NCBI RefSeq assembly: GCF_003096675.1
Contig: NZ_QEKW01000001.1
Span: forward strand, 1 to 64,000
Length of the DNA: 64,000 nucleotides
From: Actinomycetospora cinnamomea
GTDB taxonomy: Bacteria > Actinomycetota > Actinomycetes > Mycobacteriales > Pseudonocardiaceae
Reading direction: 5' to 3'
Part shown: in pieces, positions 24,815-32,256 of the stretch
Numbering within the stretch: the stretch's first letter is position 1
Layout: every line of letters begins with the position of its first letter
Program-made: the position numbers and the translations under genes
Notes under the pieces: generated by a model
Databases searched by the model: none
Seen by the model: the letters and a program-made list of their open reading frames with translations, nothing else
Told to the model about the DNA's origin: nothing

Positions 24815-26629
24815 TCACTCACGAGGCCGAAGGCCCAAGACGGAGCGGGCCTTGGCGCCGACGGTCTCGCGCACGCCGTTGGCGATGATCGACAGGGTGT
24901 CGGTGTCGTCGCCGGAGAGCTGGGAGCGGGCGGTGTTGAGCGCCTGCTGCAGCGTCACGTGCGGCGGGACGAGCGGGATGTCCTTGTCGACCTTCGCGTC
25001 GACGAGGAACGGGCGGTCGGCCGCGAGCGCGCGGTCCCAGGTCGGGCCGATCGTCCCGCGCTCGGTCAGCGTCGTCCCACCCAGTCCGAGCAGCGTGGCC
25101 CAGTCGGCGTAGGGCACGTCGGGGACCGCCTGCGACTGCGGGTCCGGGGCCTCCCCGAGCATCCCGCGGGTCTCCCACGAGACGTAGGACAGGTCGTCGT
25201 TGGAGAGCACGAGCACGACGAAGCGCGGGTCCGGCCACTGCCGCCAGTAGCGCTGCACCGTGATCAGCTCGTTGACGCCGTTCATCTGCATGGCGCCGTC
25301 GCCGAGCAGGGCGACGACCGGCCGGTCGGGGTGGGCGTTCTTGGCCGCGATCGCGTAGGGCATGCCGCCGCCCATCGACAGCAGCGTCCCCGACAGCGAC
25401 CCGCGCTGGCCGGGGCGCAGCGTCAGGTCGCGGGCGTACCAGGAGGTCGCCGTGCCGCAGTCGACGGCGACCAGGGCGTCGTCGGGCAGGCGGTCGGACA
25501 GCTCGCGGACGACGAGCTCGGGGTTCAGCGACGTCGTGTGGGCGTGTGCCCGCTGCTGGGAGTAGTCCCGCCACGAGGTCGTCCAGCGCTCGACGTGGGC
25601 GCGCCAGGAGCTGCCGTCCCGGCTCCGCAACCGCGGCAGCAGCGCGGACAGGGTGGCCGCGGCGTCGCCGGTGAGGTTGACCTCGGTGTCGTAGCGGATG
25701 CCGCAGCGCGAGCCGTCCACGTCGACCTGCACGGCCCGGGCCTGCCCCGGCGCCGGGTAGTACTCGGTGTAGGGCATCGTCGAGCCGACGATCAGGAGGG
25801 TGTCGCACTCGCGCATCAGGTGCCACGACGCGGTGGTGCCGAGCAGGCCGATCGCCCCGGTGTTCCAGGGCGACCGCTCGTCGACCACGCCCTTGCCGAG
25901 CAGCGCCGTGGCGACGCCGGCGCCCAGGGCGTTCGCCATCTCGGTGAGCTCGGTCGACGCGCCGAGCGCGCCCGCGCCGGCCAGGATCGCGACCTTCTCC
26001 CCGGCGTTCAGCACCTCCGCCGCAGCGTCCAGTGCGGCCTCGGGCGGGGTGCCGATCGCCGAGGAGGGCACCGCGGAGGTGTGGTAGTAGCCGTGGGCGT
26101 CGGGCGGGTCGGTGACGGCGTCCTGCTCGAGGACGTCCGACGGCAGGATGATCACCGAGACCGTCCGGTCGGCCAGCGCGGTGCGGCAGGCGCGGTCGAC
26201 GATGTGCCGCACCTGGCTGGGGTCCTTGACCTCGGCGAGGTAGCCGGCGACGTCGGCGCACAGGGCGCCGAGGTCGACCTCCTGGTAGTAACCGCCCGCC
26301 TGGGCGGTCTGCGCGGTGTGGCCCAGGAGGGCGACGACGGGCTGGTGGTCGAGCTTGGCGTCGTAGAGGCCGTTGAGGGCGTGGATCGCGCCGGGCCCGC
26401 TGGTGACGGCGCAGCAGCCGATGGGCGAACCGCCGTACTTGACGTCGGCGCACGCGGCGAACGCGGCGGTCTCCTCGTGGCGGACCTGGACGAACTCGGC
26501 GTCACCGCGCTCGGGCAGCGCCGTGAAGACCCCGCCGATGCCGTCACCGGGATAGCCGTAGAAGCGGTGGACGCCCCAGGCGGCGAGACGGTCGAGGACG
26601 TGCGCGGCGACGTTCTTCGGTGCACTCAC
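24815..26629 (-). CDS. PoxB-like thiamine-diphosphate enzyme (pyruvate oxidase/dehydrogenase type)
   Basis: 604 residues, ThDP family. N domain: GVHRFYGYPGDGIGGVFTAL, VRHEETAAFAACADVKYGG (catalytic Glu), SGPGAIHALNGLYDAKLD. Central domain: ILAGAGALGAST. C domain: SMGGGMPYAIAAKNAHPD, then LLGDGAMQMNGVNELITV, where GDG...N is the Mg-ThDP motif. It most resembles pyruvate dehydrogenase (quinone)/pyruvate oxidase, which makes acetate or acetyl phosphate plus CO2; acetolactate synthase-like activity cannot be excluded. GTG at 26629 follows GGAG. Probable operon with the MHS transporter. Confidence 0.82.
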   Translation of the reverse strand: MSAPKNVAAHVLDRLAAWGVHRFYGYPGDGIGGVFTALPERGDAEFVQVRHEETAAFAACADVKYGGSPIGCCAVTSGPGAIHALNGLYDAKLDHQPVVALLGHTAQTAQAGGYYQEVDLGALCADVAGYLAEVKDPSQVRHIVDRACRTALADRTVSVIILPSDVLEQDAVTDPPDAHGYYHTSAVPSSAIGTPPEAALDAAAEVLNAGEKVAILAGAGALGASTELTEMANALGAGVATALLGKGVVDERSPWNTGAIGLLGTTASWHLMRECDTLLIVGSTMPYTEYYPAPGQARAVQVDVDGSRCGIRYDTEVNLTGDAAATLSALLPRLRSRDGSSWRAHVERWTTSWRDYSQQRAHAHTTSLNPELVVRELSDRLPDDALVAVDCGTATSWYARDLTLRPGQRGSLSGTLLSMGGGMPYAIAAKNAHPDRPVVALLGDGAMQMNGVNELITVQRYWRQWPDPRFVVLVLSNDDLSYVSWETRGMLGEAPDPQSQAVPDVPYADWATLLGLGGTTLTERGTIGPTWDRALAADRPFLVDAKVDKDIPLVPPHVTLQQALNTARSQLSGDDTDTLSIIANGVRETVGAKARSVLGLRPRE

Positions 26630-26646
26630 ACCGGAGGCTCCCCCCT

Positions 26647-28326
26647 TCAGCCCACCAGGACACGCCGTGCCCGCGCGGTGTCGTCGGCGGTCCAGACCGG
26701 CGGCGGGGCGACGGCCGCCCACGCGTCGACCAGGAGATCCCCGTAGCGGTGCCCGTGGCCCGACGGCACGGTCTGCGCCCGCGGCAGGTCGACCGTGACC
26801 TGCCAGAACGTGACGACCGGGAACCAGCGCATCGCCGCGGGGCGGTCGTCGCCGGGTGGTTCGGCGAGCCAGTCCGGCCGCCCCCACAGCAGGGTCGGCG
26901 ACCACCAGACCACGGGGTCCGACGGGTGCTGGAGGTAGAGCACGCGCGGGGGGTCCCACGGCGACGGCGGCGACGCCGCCACCTCGCCCGGCCGGGCGGC
27001 GAAGCGGACCTCGCGGCCCCCGCCGACCACCGGGTCGACCGCCGGGGACGTCGGCGCGCGTCGGGCCAGCTGGGCCTGCCAGAGCCGGCTGGCGTGCGGC
27101 GGCCCGACCCAGAGCACCCCGTCGCTGCGGGCGCGGGCGTCGTCGATCGAGTCGAACACCGACTGCGACGCCTGTGCGCCCAGGCTCTGGCCGAACACCA
27201 GCAGCCGGGGCCGGCGGTCGGGCGGCAGCTGGTCGAGACGGGCCCGCACGGCCCCGAGGAGCAGCCGGCTCGTCTCCTCCGCCCGGGCGAGATCCAGGAA
27301 GAAGGACAGGGCGCTCGGCAGGTAGGAGTACTGCAGGGCGGCCATGGCCGTGTCGCCGCCGTGGACGAGCTCGAGGGAGTCGGGGATCGGCGGATCGACC
27401 GAGCCCGTGCCCGTCGGCGTGACCAGGGCGAGGACGGCACGGTCGAAGGCACCGGTCCGCTCGAGTTCGGCGACGGCCAGTGCCGCGCGCTGCCGCGGGT
27501 CCGGCGCGCTCTCGAGCCCCACGTAGACCCGGATCGGGTCCACCGGTCGACGGGCTCCGGCGAGGGCGAGCTGCTCGGCCGGTCGTCCCCCGACCACGAA
27601 CCGGCGCCCCTCCCGGCCCAGGGTGTCCCACGGCACCAGCGACGCCGGCGAGCCCGAACGGGTGGCGCGTGTCGGCGGACCGGCGGCCGTGCCGGGCTGG
27701 TCGTTGCGGGCCGCGAACGCGTGCTCGGCGAGCACGACGGCCGCCCGCGCCGCCGCGCCGTCCGCCACCGCCGTGACGAGGAGGACCAGCAGGACGGCAC
27801 CGAGGACGGCGGCAGCGCGGGAGAGGTGGACCCGGCGGCGCATCAGCCGCGCGAGCCGCGCCGTGAGGCCGCGGGCGGCCCGGACGAGCACGACGAGCAC
27901 CGCGGGCACGAGCACCATGACCGGCAGGGCCAGCAGGAACGAGGTGGTCGTGGGCGGGGTCGTTCCGACGAGGGCGGCGGCCCGTTGCTGCGCGTGCGCC
28001 GCGACCACCACCGCCACCACGAGCACCACCGGGATCGCGACCGCCAGGGCCCGGTGGACCGGACTGGCCACCTCCTGGCCCGGGCGCGCGAGTCGGGCCG
28101 GGACGAGCGCCCGGGCACGGGCCCGCACGGCCCGACGTCGCAGCAGCCACGCGACGGCCACGCCGCCCGCGTAGCCGAGAGCGGCCGCGACCCCCGACAC
28201 CACGCCCTGGACCAGCCCGGTGCGGGGGATCAGCGACGGGGTGAGGGCGACGACGGCGAGCACCGTGGCCACCGCGAACCCGGCGGGGTCGACGTCCCAC
28301 CACCGTCGTCGGCCCGGGGTGGTCAT
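26647..28326 (-). CDS. Membrane alpha/beta-hydrolase with N-terminal TM domain
   Basis: 559 residues. Four to five hydrophobic helices in the first ~200 residues (for example FAVATVLAVVALTPSLI, ALAVAIPVVLVVAVVVAA, LLALPVMVLVPAVLVVLV, AAAVLGAVLLVLLVTAV) precede a catalytic domain with LVFGQSLGAQASQSVFDS (Ser elbow), LQHPSDPVVWW and a C-terminal SGHGHRYGDLL. This architecture matches the actinobacterial Abhydrolase_9 family, found in mycobacteria near cell-wall genes. The active site should face outward or lie in the membrane; substrate unknown. Same direction as the PoxB-like gene, 17 bp apart. Confidence 0.8.
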   Translation of the reverse strand: MTTPGRRRWWDVDPAGFAVATVLAVVALTPSLIPRTGLVQGVVSGVAAALGYAGGVAVAWLLRRRAVRARARALVPARLARPGQEVASPVHRALAVAIPVVLVVAVVVAAHAQQRAAALVGTTPPTTTSFLLALPVMVLVPAVLVVLVRAARGLTARLARLMRRRVHLSRAAAVLGAVLLVLLVTAVADGAAARAAVVLAEHAFAARNDQPGTAAGPPTRATRSGSPASLVPWDTLGREGRRFVVGGRPAEQLALAGARRPVDPIRVYVGLESAPDPRQRAALAVAELERTGAFDRAVLALVTPTGTGSVDPPIPDSLELVHGGDTAMAALQYSYLPSALSFFLDLARAEETSRLLLGAVRARLDQLPPDRRPRLLVFGQSLGAQASQSVFDSIDDARARSDGVLWVGPPHASRLWQAQLARRAPTSPAVDPVVGGGREVRFAARPGEVAASPPSPWDPPRVLYLQHPSDPVVWWSPTLLWGRPDWLAEPPGDDRPAAMRWFPVVTFWQVTVDLPRAQTVPSGHGHRYGDLLVDAWAAVAPPPVWTADDTARARRVLVG

Positions 28327-28339
28327 GCCCGGGACGCTG

Positions 28340-29356
28340 TCACATGTCGAGCGGCGGCAGCGGGCGCAGGGGCCCGGCGAGCGGCTCGGGCGGGGTGCCG
28401 TCGCCGAACGGCGAGCCGCCCAGCTCCTCACGGTGGTGGGGCTCGAGCCACGCCGACGGCTCGGGTCCCAGCGGCACGATCTGCGTCGGGTTGATGCCGG
28501 TGTGCACCTGGTGGTAGTGCCGCTTGATGTGGTCGAAGTCGACCGTGTCGCCGAAGCCGGGCGTCTGGTACAGGTCGCGGGCGTAGGCCCACAGCGCGCC
28601 GAACTCGGCGAGCTTCTGCCGGTTGCACTTGAAGTGACCGTGGTAGACCGCGTCGAAGCGCGCGAGCGTCGTGAACAGCCGGATGTCGGCCTCGGTGATG
28701 TGGTCACCCACGAGGTAGCGCTGGTTCTCCAGCCGCGCGTCGAGCTCGTCGAGGCGGGCGAACAACGCGGTGTAGGCGTTCTCGTAGGCGTTCTGCGTCG
28801 AGGCGAAGCCGGTCTTGTAGACGCCGTTGTTGACGTCGTGGAAGACGCCCTCGTTGACCTCGTCGATCTCGTCGCGCAGCCCCTCGGGGTAGAGCGTCGG
28901 CGCGCCGGGGCGCTGGTACTTCGCCCACTCGACCCCGAGGTCGATCGTGATCTGCGGGTAGTCGTTGGTGACGAGCAGGCCGGTCGACTCCTCGACGATC
29001 GCCGGCACGCTGACCCCGTTCTCGAGCCCGTTCTCCGGGTCGCGCGCGAGGTAGGCCTCCTCGAGGTAGCGGTACCCGAGCACCGGGTCGCGGCCGTCCT
29101 CGTCGAGCGCGAAGCGCCACGAGCGCTCGTCCTGGATGGGGTCGGTGATCGCGAGCGAGAGCGCGTCCTCGAGCCCCATCAGGCGCCGCACGATCAGCGA
29201 GCGGTGCGCCCACGGGCACGCCAGCGAGACCACGAGCCGGTACCGGCCGGGCTCGACGGGCCACTGCCCGTCGCCCTCGGGCTCGGCGACGATGCGGTCG
29301 GTGAAGTGGGGGCCGCGGCGACGGAACGAGCCGCTGGCGTCGGTCGGGATGCTCAC
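28340..29356 (-). CDS. Xi-class GST-like (glutathionyl-/mycothiolyl-hydroquinone reductase type)
   Basis: 338 residues. Xi-class hallmarks: YRLVVSLACPWAHRSLIVRR with the catalytic Cys in CPWAHR, the large insertion DPENGLENGVSVPAIVEEST, SVPA..VTNDYPQI in the thiol site, and C-terminal DIRLFTTLARFDAVYHGHFK with the conserved Tyr residues. In proteobacteria and fungi (YqjG/ECM4) it reduces glutathionyl-hydroquinones. Actinobacteria generally lack glutathione, so mycothiol is the likely co-substrate; that is inference. Confidence 0.88.
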   Translation of the reverse strand: MSIPTDASGSFRRRGPHFTDRIVAEPEGDGQWPVEPGRYRLVVSLACPWAHRSLIVRRLMGLEDALSLAITDPIQDERSWRFALDEDGRDPVLGYRYLEEAYLARDPENGLENGVSVPAIVEESTGLLVTNDYPQITIDLGVEWAKYQRPGAPTLYPEGLRDEIDEVNEGVFHDVNNGVYKTGFASTQNAYENAYTALFARLDELDARLENQRYLVGDHITEADIRLFTTLARFDAVYHGHFKCNRQKLAEFGALWAYARDLYQTPGFGDTVDFDHIKRHYHQVHTGINPTQIVPLGPEPSAWLEPHHREELGGSPFGDGTPPEPLAGPLRPLPPLDM

Positions 29357-29495
29357 GTCACGCTGGGTGCCCCCTGGTCGCCGCGAGGCAACGTGACGCG
29401 CGCAGTGACACGCGGACCCGGCGATGAGCAGCCCGTGAGCGGTCCTGTTTCCGTACCATCCGGTTCTCCACAGGAATGACAGGGAGGAGCCCGTG

Positions 29496-30092
29496 ATGGG
29501 CGTGGTGCTCTACATGTGGATGTCGGTCGACGGCTTCATCGCCGGGCCGGAGGACGGGCCGGGACGGGGGCTCGGGATCGGCGGGGAGCGGCTGCACGAC
29601 TCCCTCACCCTCGACGACGGGGACCCCGCGACCGCCCGGACCACCGACGAGGTCGGCGCGACCGTCCTCGACGAGGTGATGGCCACCGGCGCGGTGCTCA
29701 CCGGACGGCGCACCTTCGAGCTCGCCGGGCAGTGGAACGGCGACCACCACGACGGCGTCCCGATCCTCGTGCTGACCCGCTCGGTCCCCGCCGAGCCCCC
29801 GCTCGGGCGCGCCCGCTACGTCACCGACGTCCGCGGGGCGGCGCGCCTCGCGACGGAGGCCGCCGGCGACAGGGACGTCCTGCTCCACGGTGCCGAGGCG
29901 GCACGGGCGTGCCTGCGGGCCGGGGTGCTCGACGAGATGGCGCTGCAGGTCGTGCCGGTGCTGCTCGGGCAGGGTCGCCGGCTGTTCGACGACATGCCGC
30001 CCGACCAGGTCGAGCTGGAGCTGGTGCGCGCCCTCGACGGGCCCGGCACGGTGCACCTGCGCTACCGGGTGCTCCGGGGCGGTGAGGCGTGA
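29496..30092 (+). CDS. DHFR/RibD-C-like reductase, copy 1 of a tandem pair
   Basis: 198 residues. The opening VVLYMWMSVDGFIAGPEDGP is the dihydrofolate-reductase-like (RibD_C) strand and loop. AVLTGRRTFELAGQWNGDHH follows, then VPILVLTRSVP, the NADPH site VLLHGAEAARACLRAGVLDE, and VVPVLLGQGRRLFDDMP. Substrate unknown; most stand-alone members are orphan NADPH reductases. GGGAGGAG lies before the start. The second copy begins on its stop codon, and the two proteins share gene order of motifs throughout. Confidence 0.82.
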   Translation: MGVVLYMWMSVDGFIAGPEDGPGRGLGIGGERLHDSLTLDDGDPATARTTDEVGATVLDEVMATGAVLTGRRTFELAGQWNGDHHDGVPILVLTRSVPAEPPLGRARYVTDVRGAARLATEAAGDRDVLLHGAEAARACLRAGVLDEMALQVVPVLLGQGRRLFDDMPPDQVELELVRALDGPGTVHLRYRVLRGGEA

Positions 30093-30673
30093 TGGCCGTC
30101 CGGCTCGACATGACGATCTCCCTGGACGGTTTCGTCGCCGGACCCGACGACGGCCCCGGCCAGCCGATGGGCCGTGGCGGGTTCCGCCTGTTCGACTGGC
30201 TCGATCGCCGTCTCGAGGAGGGACCGAGCGGGCAGGTCTTCGCGGAGGCACTGGCCACCCGTGCGGTGCTCTCCGGTCGCCGCACGTACGAGCTGGCCGG
30301 GCGGTGGGGCGGCGACCACCACGACGGCGTCCCGATCGTCGTCCTGACCCACGCCGTCCCCGACGACCCGCCGCCCGGCAGCGTCGTCTACGCCACCGAC
30401 GTCCGCCAGGCCGCGACGCTGGCCCGCGCCGCGGCCGGGGACGGCGACGTCCTGGTGCACGGGGCGGGTGCGGCGCAGGCGCTGCTGCGGGCCGGGGAGC
30501 TCGACGAGGTGGAGCTGCACGTCGTGCCGGTCCTGCTCGGCCGGGGACGGCGGCTGTTCGACCACCTGCCCGCCGCGCACGTCGAGCTCGAGCTCGTGCG
30601 CCGGCTGGAGACCCCGCCCACCGAGGACCTCCCGCGCCGCGTGACGCATCTGCGCTACCGCGTCCGCCGGTGA
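30092..30673 (+). CDS. DHFR/RibD-C-like reductase, copy 2 of a tandem pair
   Basis: 193 residues (194 if GTG 30089 is used; GTGA/TGATG overlap with copy 1). Same motif order: VRLDMTISLDGFVAGPDDGP, AVLSGRRTYELAGRWGGDHH, VPIVVLTHAVP, VLVHGAGAAQALLRAGELDE, VVPVLLGRGRRLFDHLP. The strong similarity to copy 1 indicates tandem duplication with later divergence near the N- and C-terminal loops. The two may form a heterodimer, since family members are usually dimeric; that is inference. Confidence 0.82.
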   Translation: MAVRLDMTISLDGFVAGPDDGPGQPMGRGGFRLFDWLDRRLEEGPSGQVFAEALATRAVLSGRRTYELAGRWGGDHHDGVPIVVLTHAVPDDPPPGSVVYATDVRQAATLARAAAGDGDVLVHGAGAAQALLRAGELDEVELHVVPVLLGRGRRLFDHLPAAHVELELVRRLETPPTEDLPRRVTHLRYRVRR

Positions 30674-30685
30674 GCGGCCGCCCCG

Positions 30686-30720
30686 CGCCGGGTGGTCACA
30701 CGCCGGGTGGTCACACGCCG
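30686..30720. repeat. 15-bp tandem repeat at a stop codon
   Basis: CGCCGGGTGGTCACA occurs at 30686-30700 and 30701-30715, with five bases of a third copy. The second unit carries the stop codon of the minus-strand hydrolase. It is a second case in this window of a tandem duplication located at a gene's stop codon (compare 6993-7052). Confidence 0.85.
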
Positions 30721-31612
30721 TCGAGCACCCGGTGCAGCGCGTCGCGCAGCTGGTCGACGCCGGGCTGCTCGACGGGCAGGTGCCCCGCGCCCTCGAGCAG
30801 TACCGCCTCGGTGGGCGCGGCGATCCGGCGCAGGAAGCGCAGGCTGAGTTCCGGCGGGGTCCAGGCGTCGGCGCCCGGGTGCACCAGCGTCAGGGGGCAC
30901 ACCGTGAAGTCCTCGGGGGCCACGACGGGACGCGAGGTCATCCACGTGCGCAGGAACCGCAGCGACACCCGTCCCCCGCCGCCCCGGGGGTCGCGGCACA
31001 CGAGGGCGGTGAGCTCGGGGTCCGACGACATCGCCGACATCCGCGCGAGCCAGCGCACCGGCACGCGCACCGGGTCGGCAGCACGGACGGCGGTCAGCAG
31101 TGCCGGGCCGTGCTCGCCGACCAGCGGCCACCGGGCGACGGCGCGGCGCACGTCGCGGGGTCGAGCAGGCAGGTGGCGACGACGTGGCGCACGGCCGGTC
31201 CGACGGTGGCCGCGACGTCGTAGGCGAGCATCCCGCCCAGACTCGCGCCGAGCAGCACCACCGGCCGGGTCTGCGCGCGGACGAGGTCGGCGACACACGC
31301 GATCCAGCCGGCGTGGTCGACGGGACCGCCGACCCGGGTCTCGCCGTAGCCGGGCAGGTCGGGGGCGACGACCTCCGCCCGCCCGTCGATCAGGCGCCCG
31401 AACGGCGCGAGCATCGCCCCGTGCCCGCCGGCGCCGTGGAGCAGGACCGTCACCACCGGCGCGTCGGGTGCGGGGAGCCGGTGCAGCCGGACGTCGTGGG
31501 CGCCCCACCGCCACCACGCCGACGTCACCGCCGTCCCGGTGCGCAGCACGCGTGGGTAGCGGGCGAGGTAGTCGGCGAGGTAGTCGGCGAGGGAGGCCTC
31601 CACGACGATCAC
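30711..31612 (-). pseudogene. Alpha/beta hydrolase with a one-base frameshift
   Basis: The first ~155 codons (from 31612) encode an alpha/beta hydrolase N-terminus: VVTVLLHGAGGHGAMLAPFG, VVAPDLPGYGETRVGG and the Ser elbow VVLLGASLGGMLAYDV. After VVATCLLDP this frame loses sense and stops near 31094. The rest of the fold continues in another frame: RRAVARWPLVGEHG, then LTLVHPGADAWTPPELSL and the catalytic His in LLEGAGHLPVEQPG, ending at 30711. The switch falls at the G4 run 31157-31160; five Gs would restore one 300-residue frame. It is either a recent pseudogene or an assembly error. A 12-bp direct repeat encodes ADYLADYLA near the start. Confidence 0.8.
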
Positions 31613-31656
31613 CGTAGGCGTCGCGCCGCGCGGGTCGCGGGTGCGAGCATCGACCG

Positions 31657-32115
31657 ATGACCAAGGCGGTCCAGGACCTCATGGTGGCGGTGGAGCGCAC
31701 CCGCGACGCGTTCGCCGCCGCGGTCCGCGACGGCGACCTCGACGCCGCGACGGACCTGGTCACCGACGACGTCGTGCTGACGACCCTGCCGGTGGGCACC
31801 GGCGCGCGAGGTGCGCACGCGCTGCGCCGCCACCTCGCCGACGACGTCCTCCCCCACCGGCCCGCGGACCTCGCCGCCACCCGCGTCTCGCGCACCGGCG
31901 ACCGGTGGCGGGTGGTGGACGAGGATCTCGTGACGTTCACCCACGACCGCGAGCTGCCCTGGCTGCTGCCCGGCATCGCGCCCACCGGTCTGCGGGTCGA
32001 GGTGCTCGCGATCTCGGTGGTGACGGTGCGCCGGCAGCGGATCACCCAGCACCGGACGCTCTGGGACCACCACGGCCTGCTCACCCAGCTGGGGGTCGCG
32101 GCGCTCGCCACGTGA
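31657..32115 (+). CDS. SnoaL-like/NTF2-fold protein
   Basis: 152 residues. The helix TRDAFAAAVRDGDLDAATDL is followed by VTDDVVLTTLPVGTGARGAH and the strands WRVVDEDLVTFTHDRE, LRVEVLAISVVTVRRQRITQ and HRTLWDHHGLLTQLG. This is the cone-shaped NTF2/SnoaL arrangement. Function unknown; members include small ester cyclases and isomerases. It is divergent from the frameshifted hydrolase, 44 bp apart. Confidence 0.75.
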   Translation: MTKAVQDLMVAVERTRDAFAAAVRDGDLDAATDLVTDDVVLTTLPVGTGARGAHALRRHLADDVLPHRPADLAATRVSRTGDRWRVVDEDLVTFTHDRELPWLLPGIAPTGLRVEVLAISVVTVRRQRITQHRTLWDHHGLLTQLGVAALAT

Positions 32116-32256
32116 CGCCCGCCGGTCGCGGGGTGTCGCGCACGGCCATCGGGGGCACAATCGCACGGCGTCCCCACCGTCGCGGACCCCGCAGCAGGCG
32201 GTCTCGACGGTCGAGCTCCGCTGCGCCACGTCTCCGGCCGACCAGGGAGGACGCCG

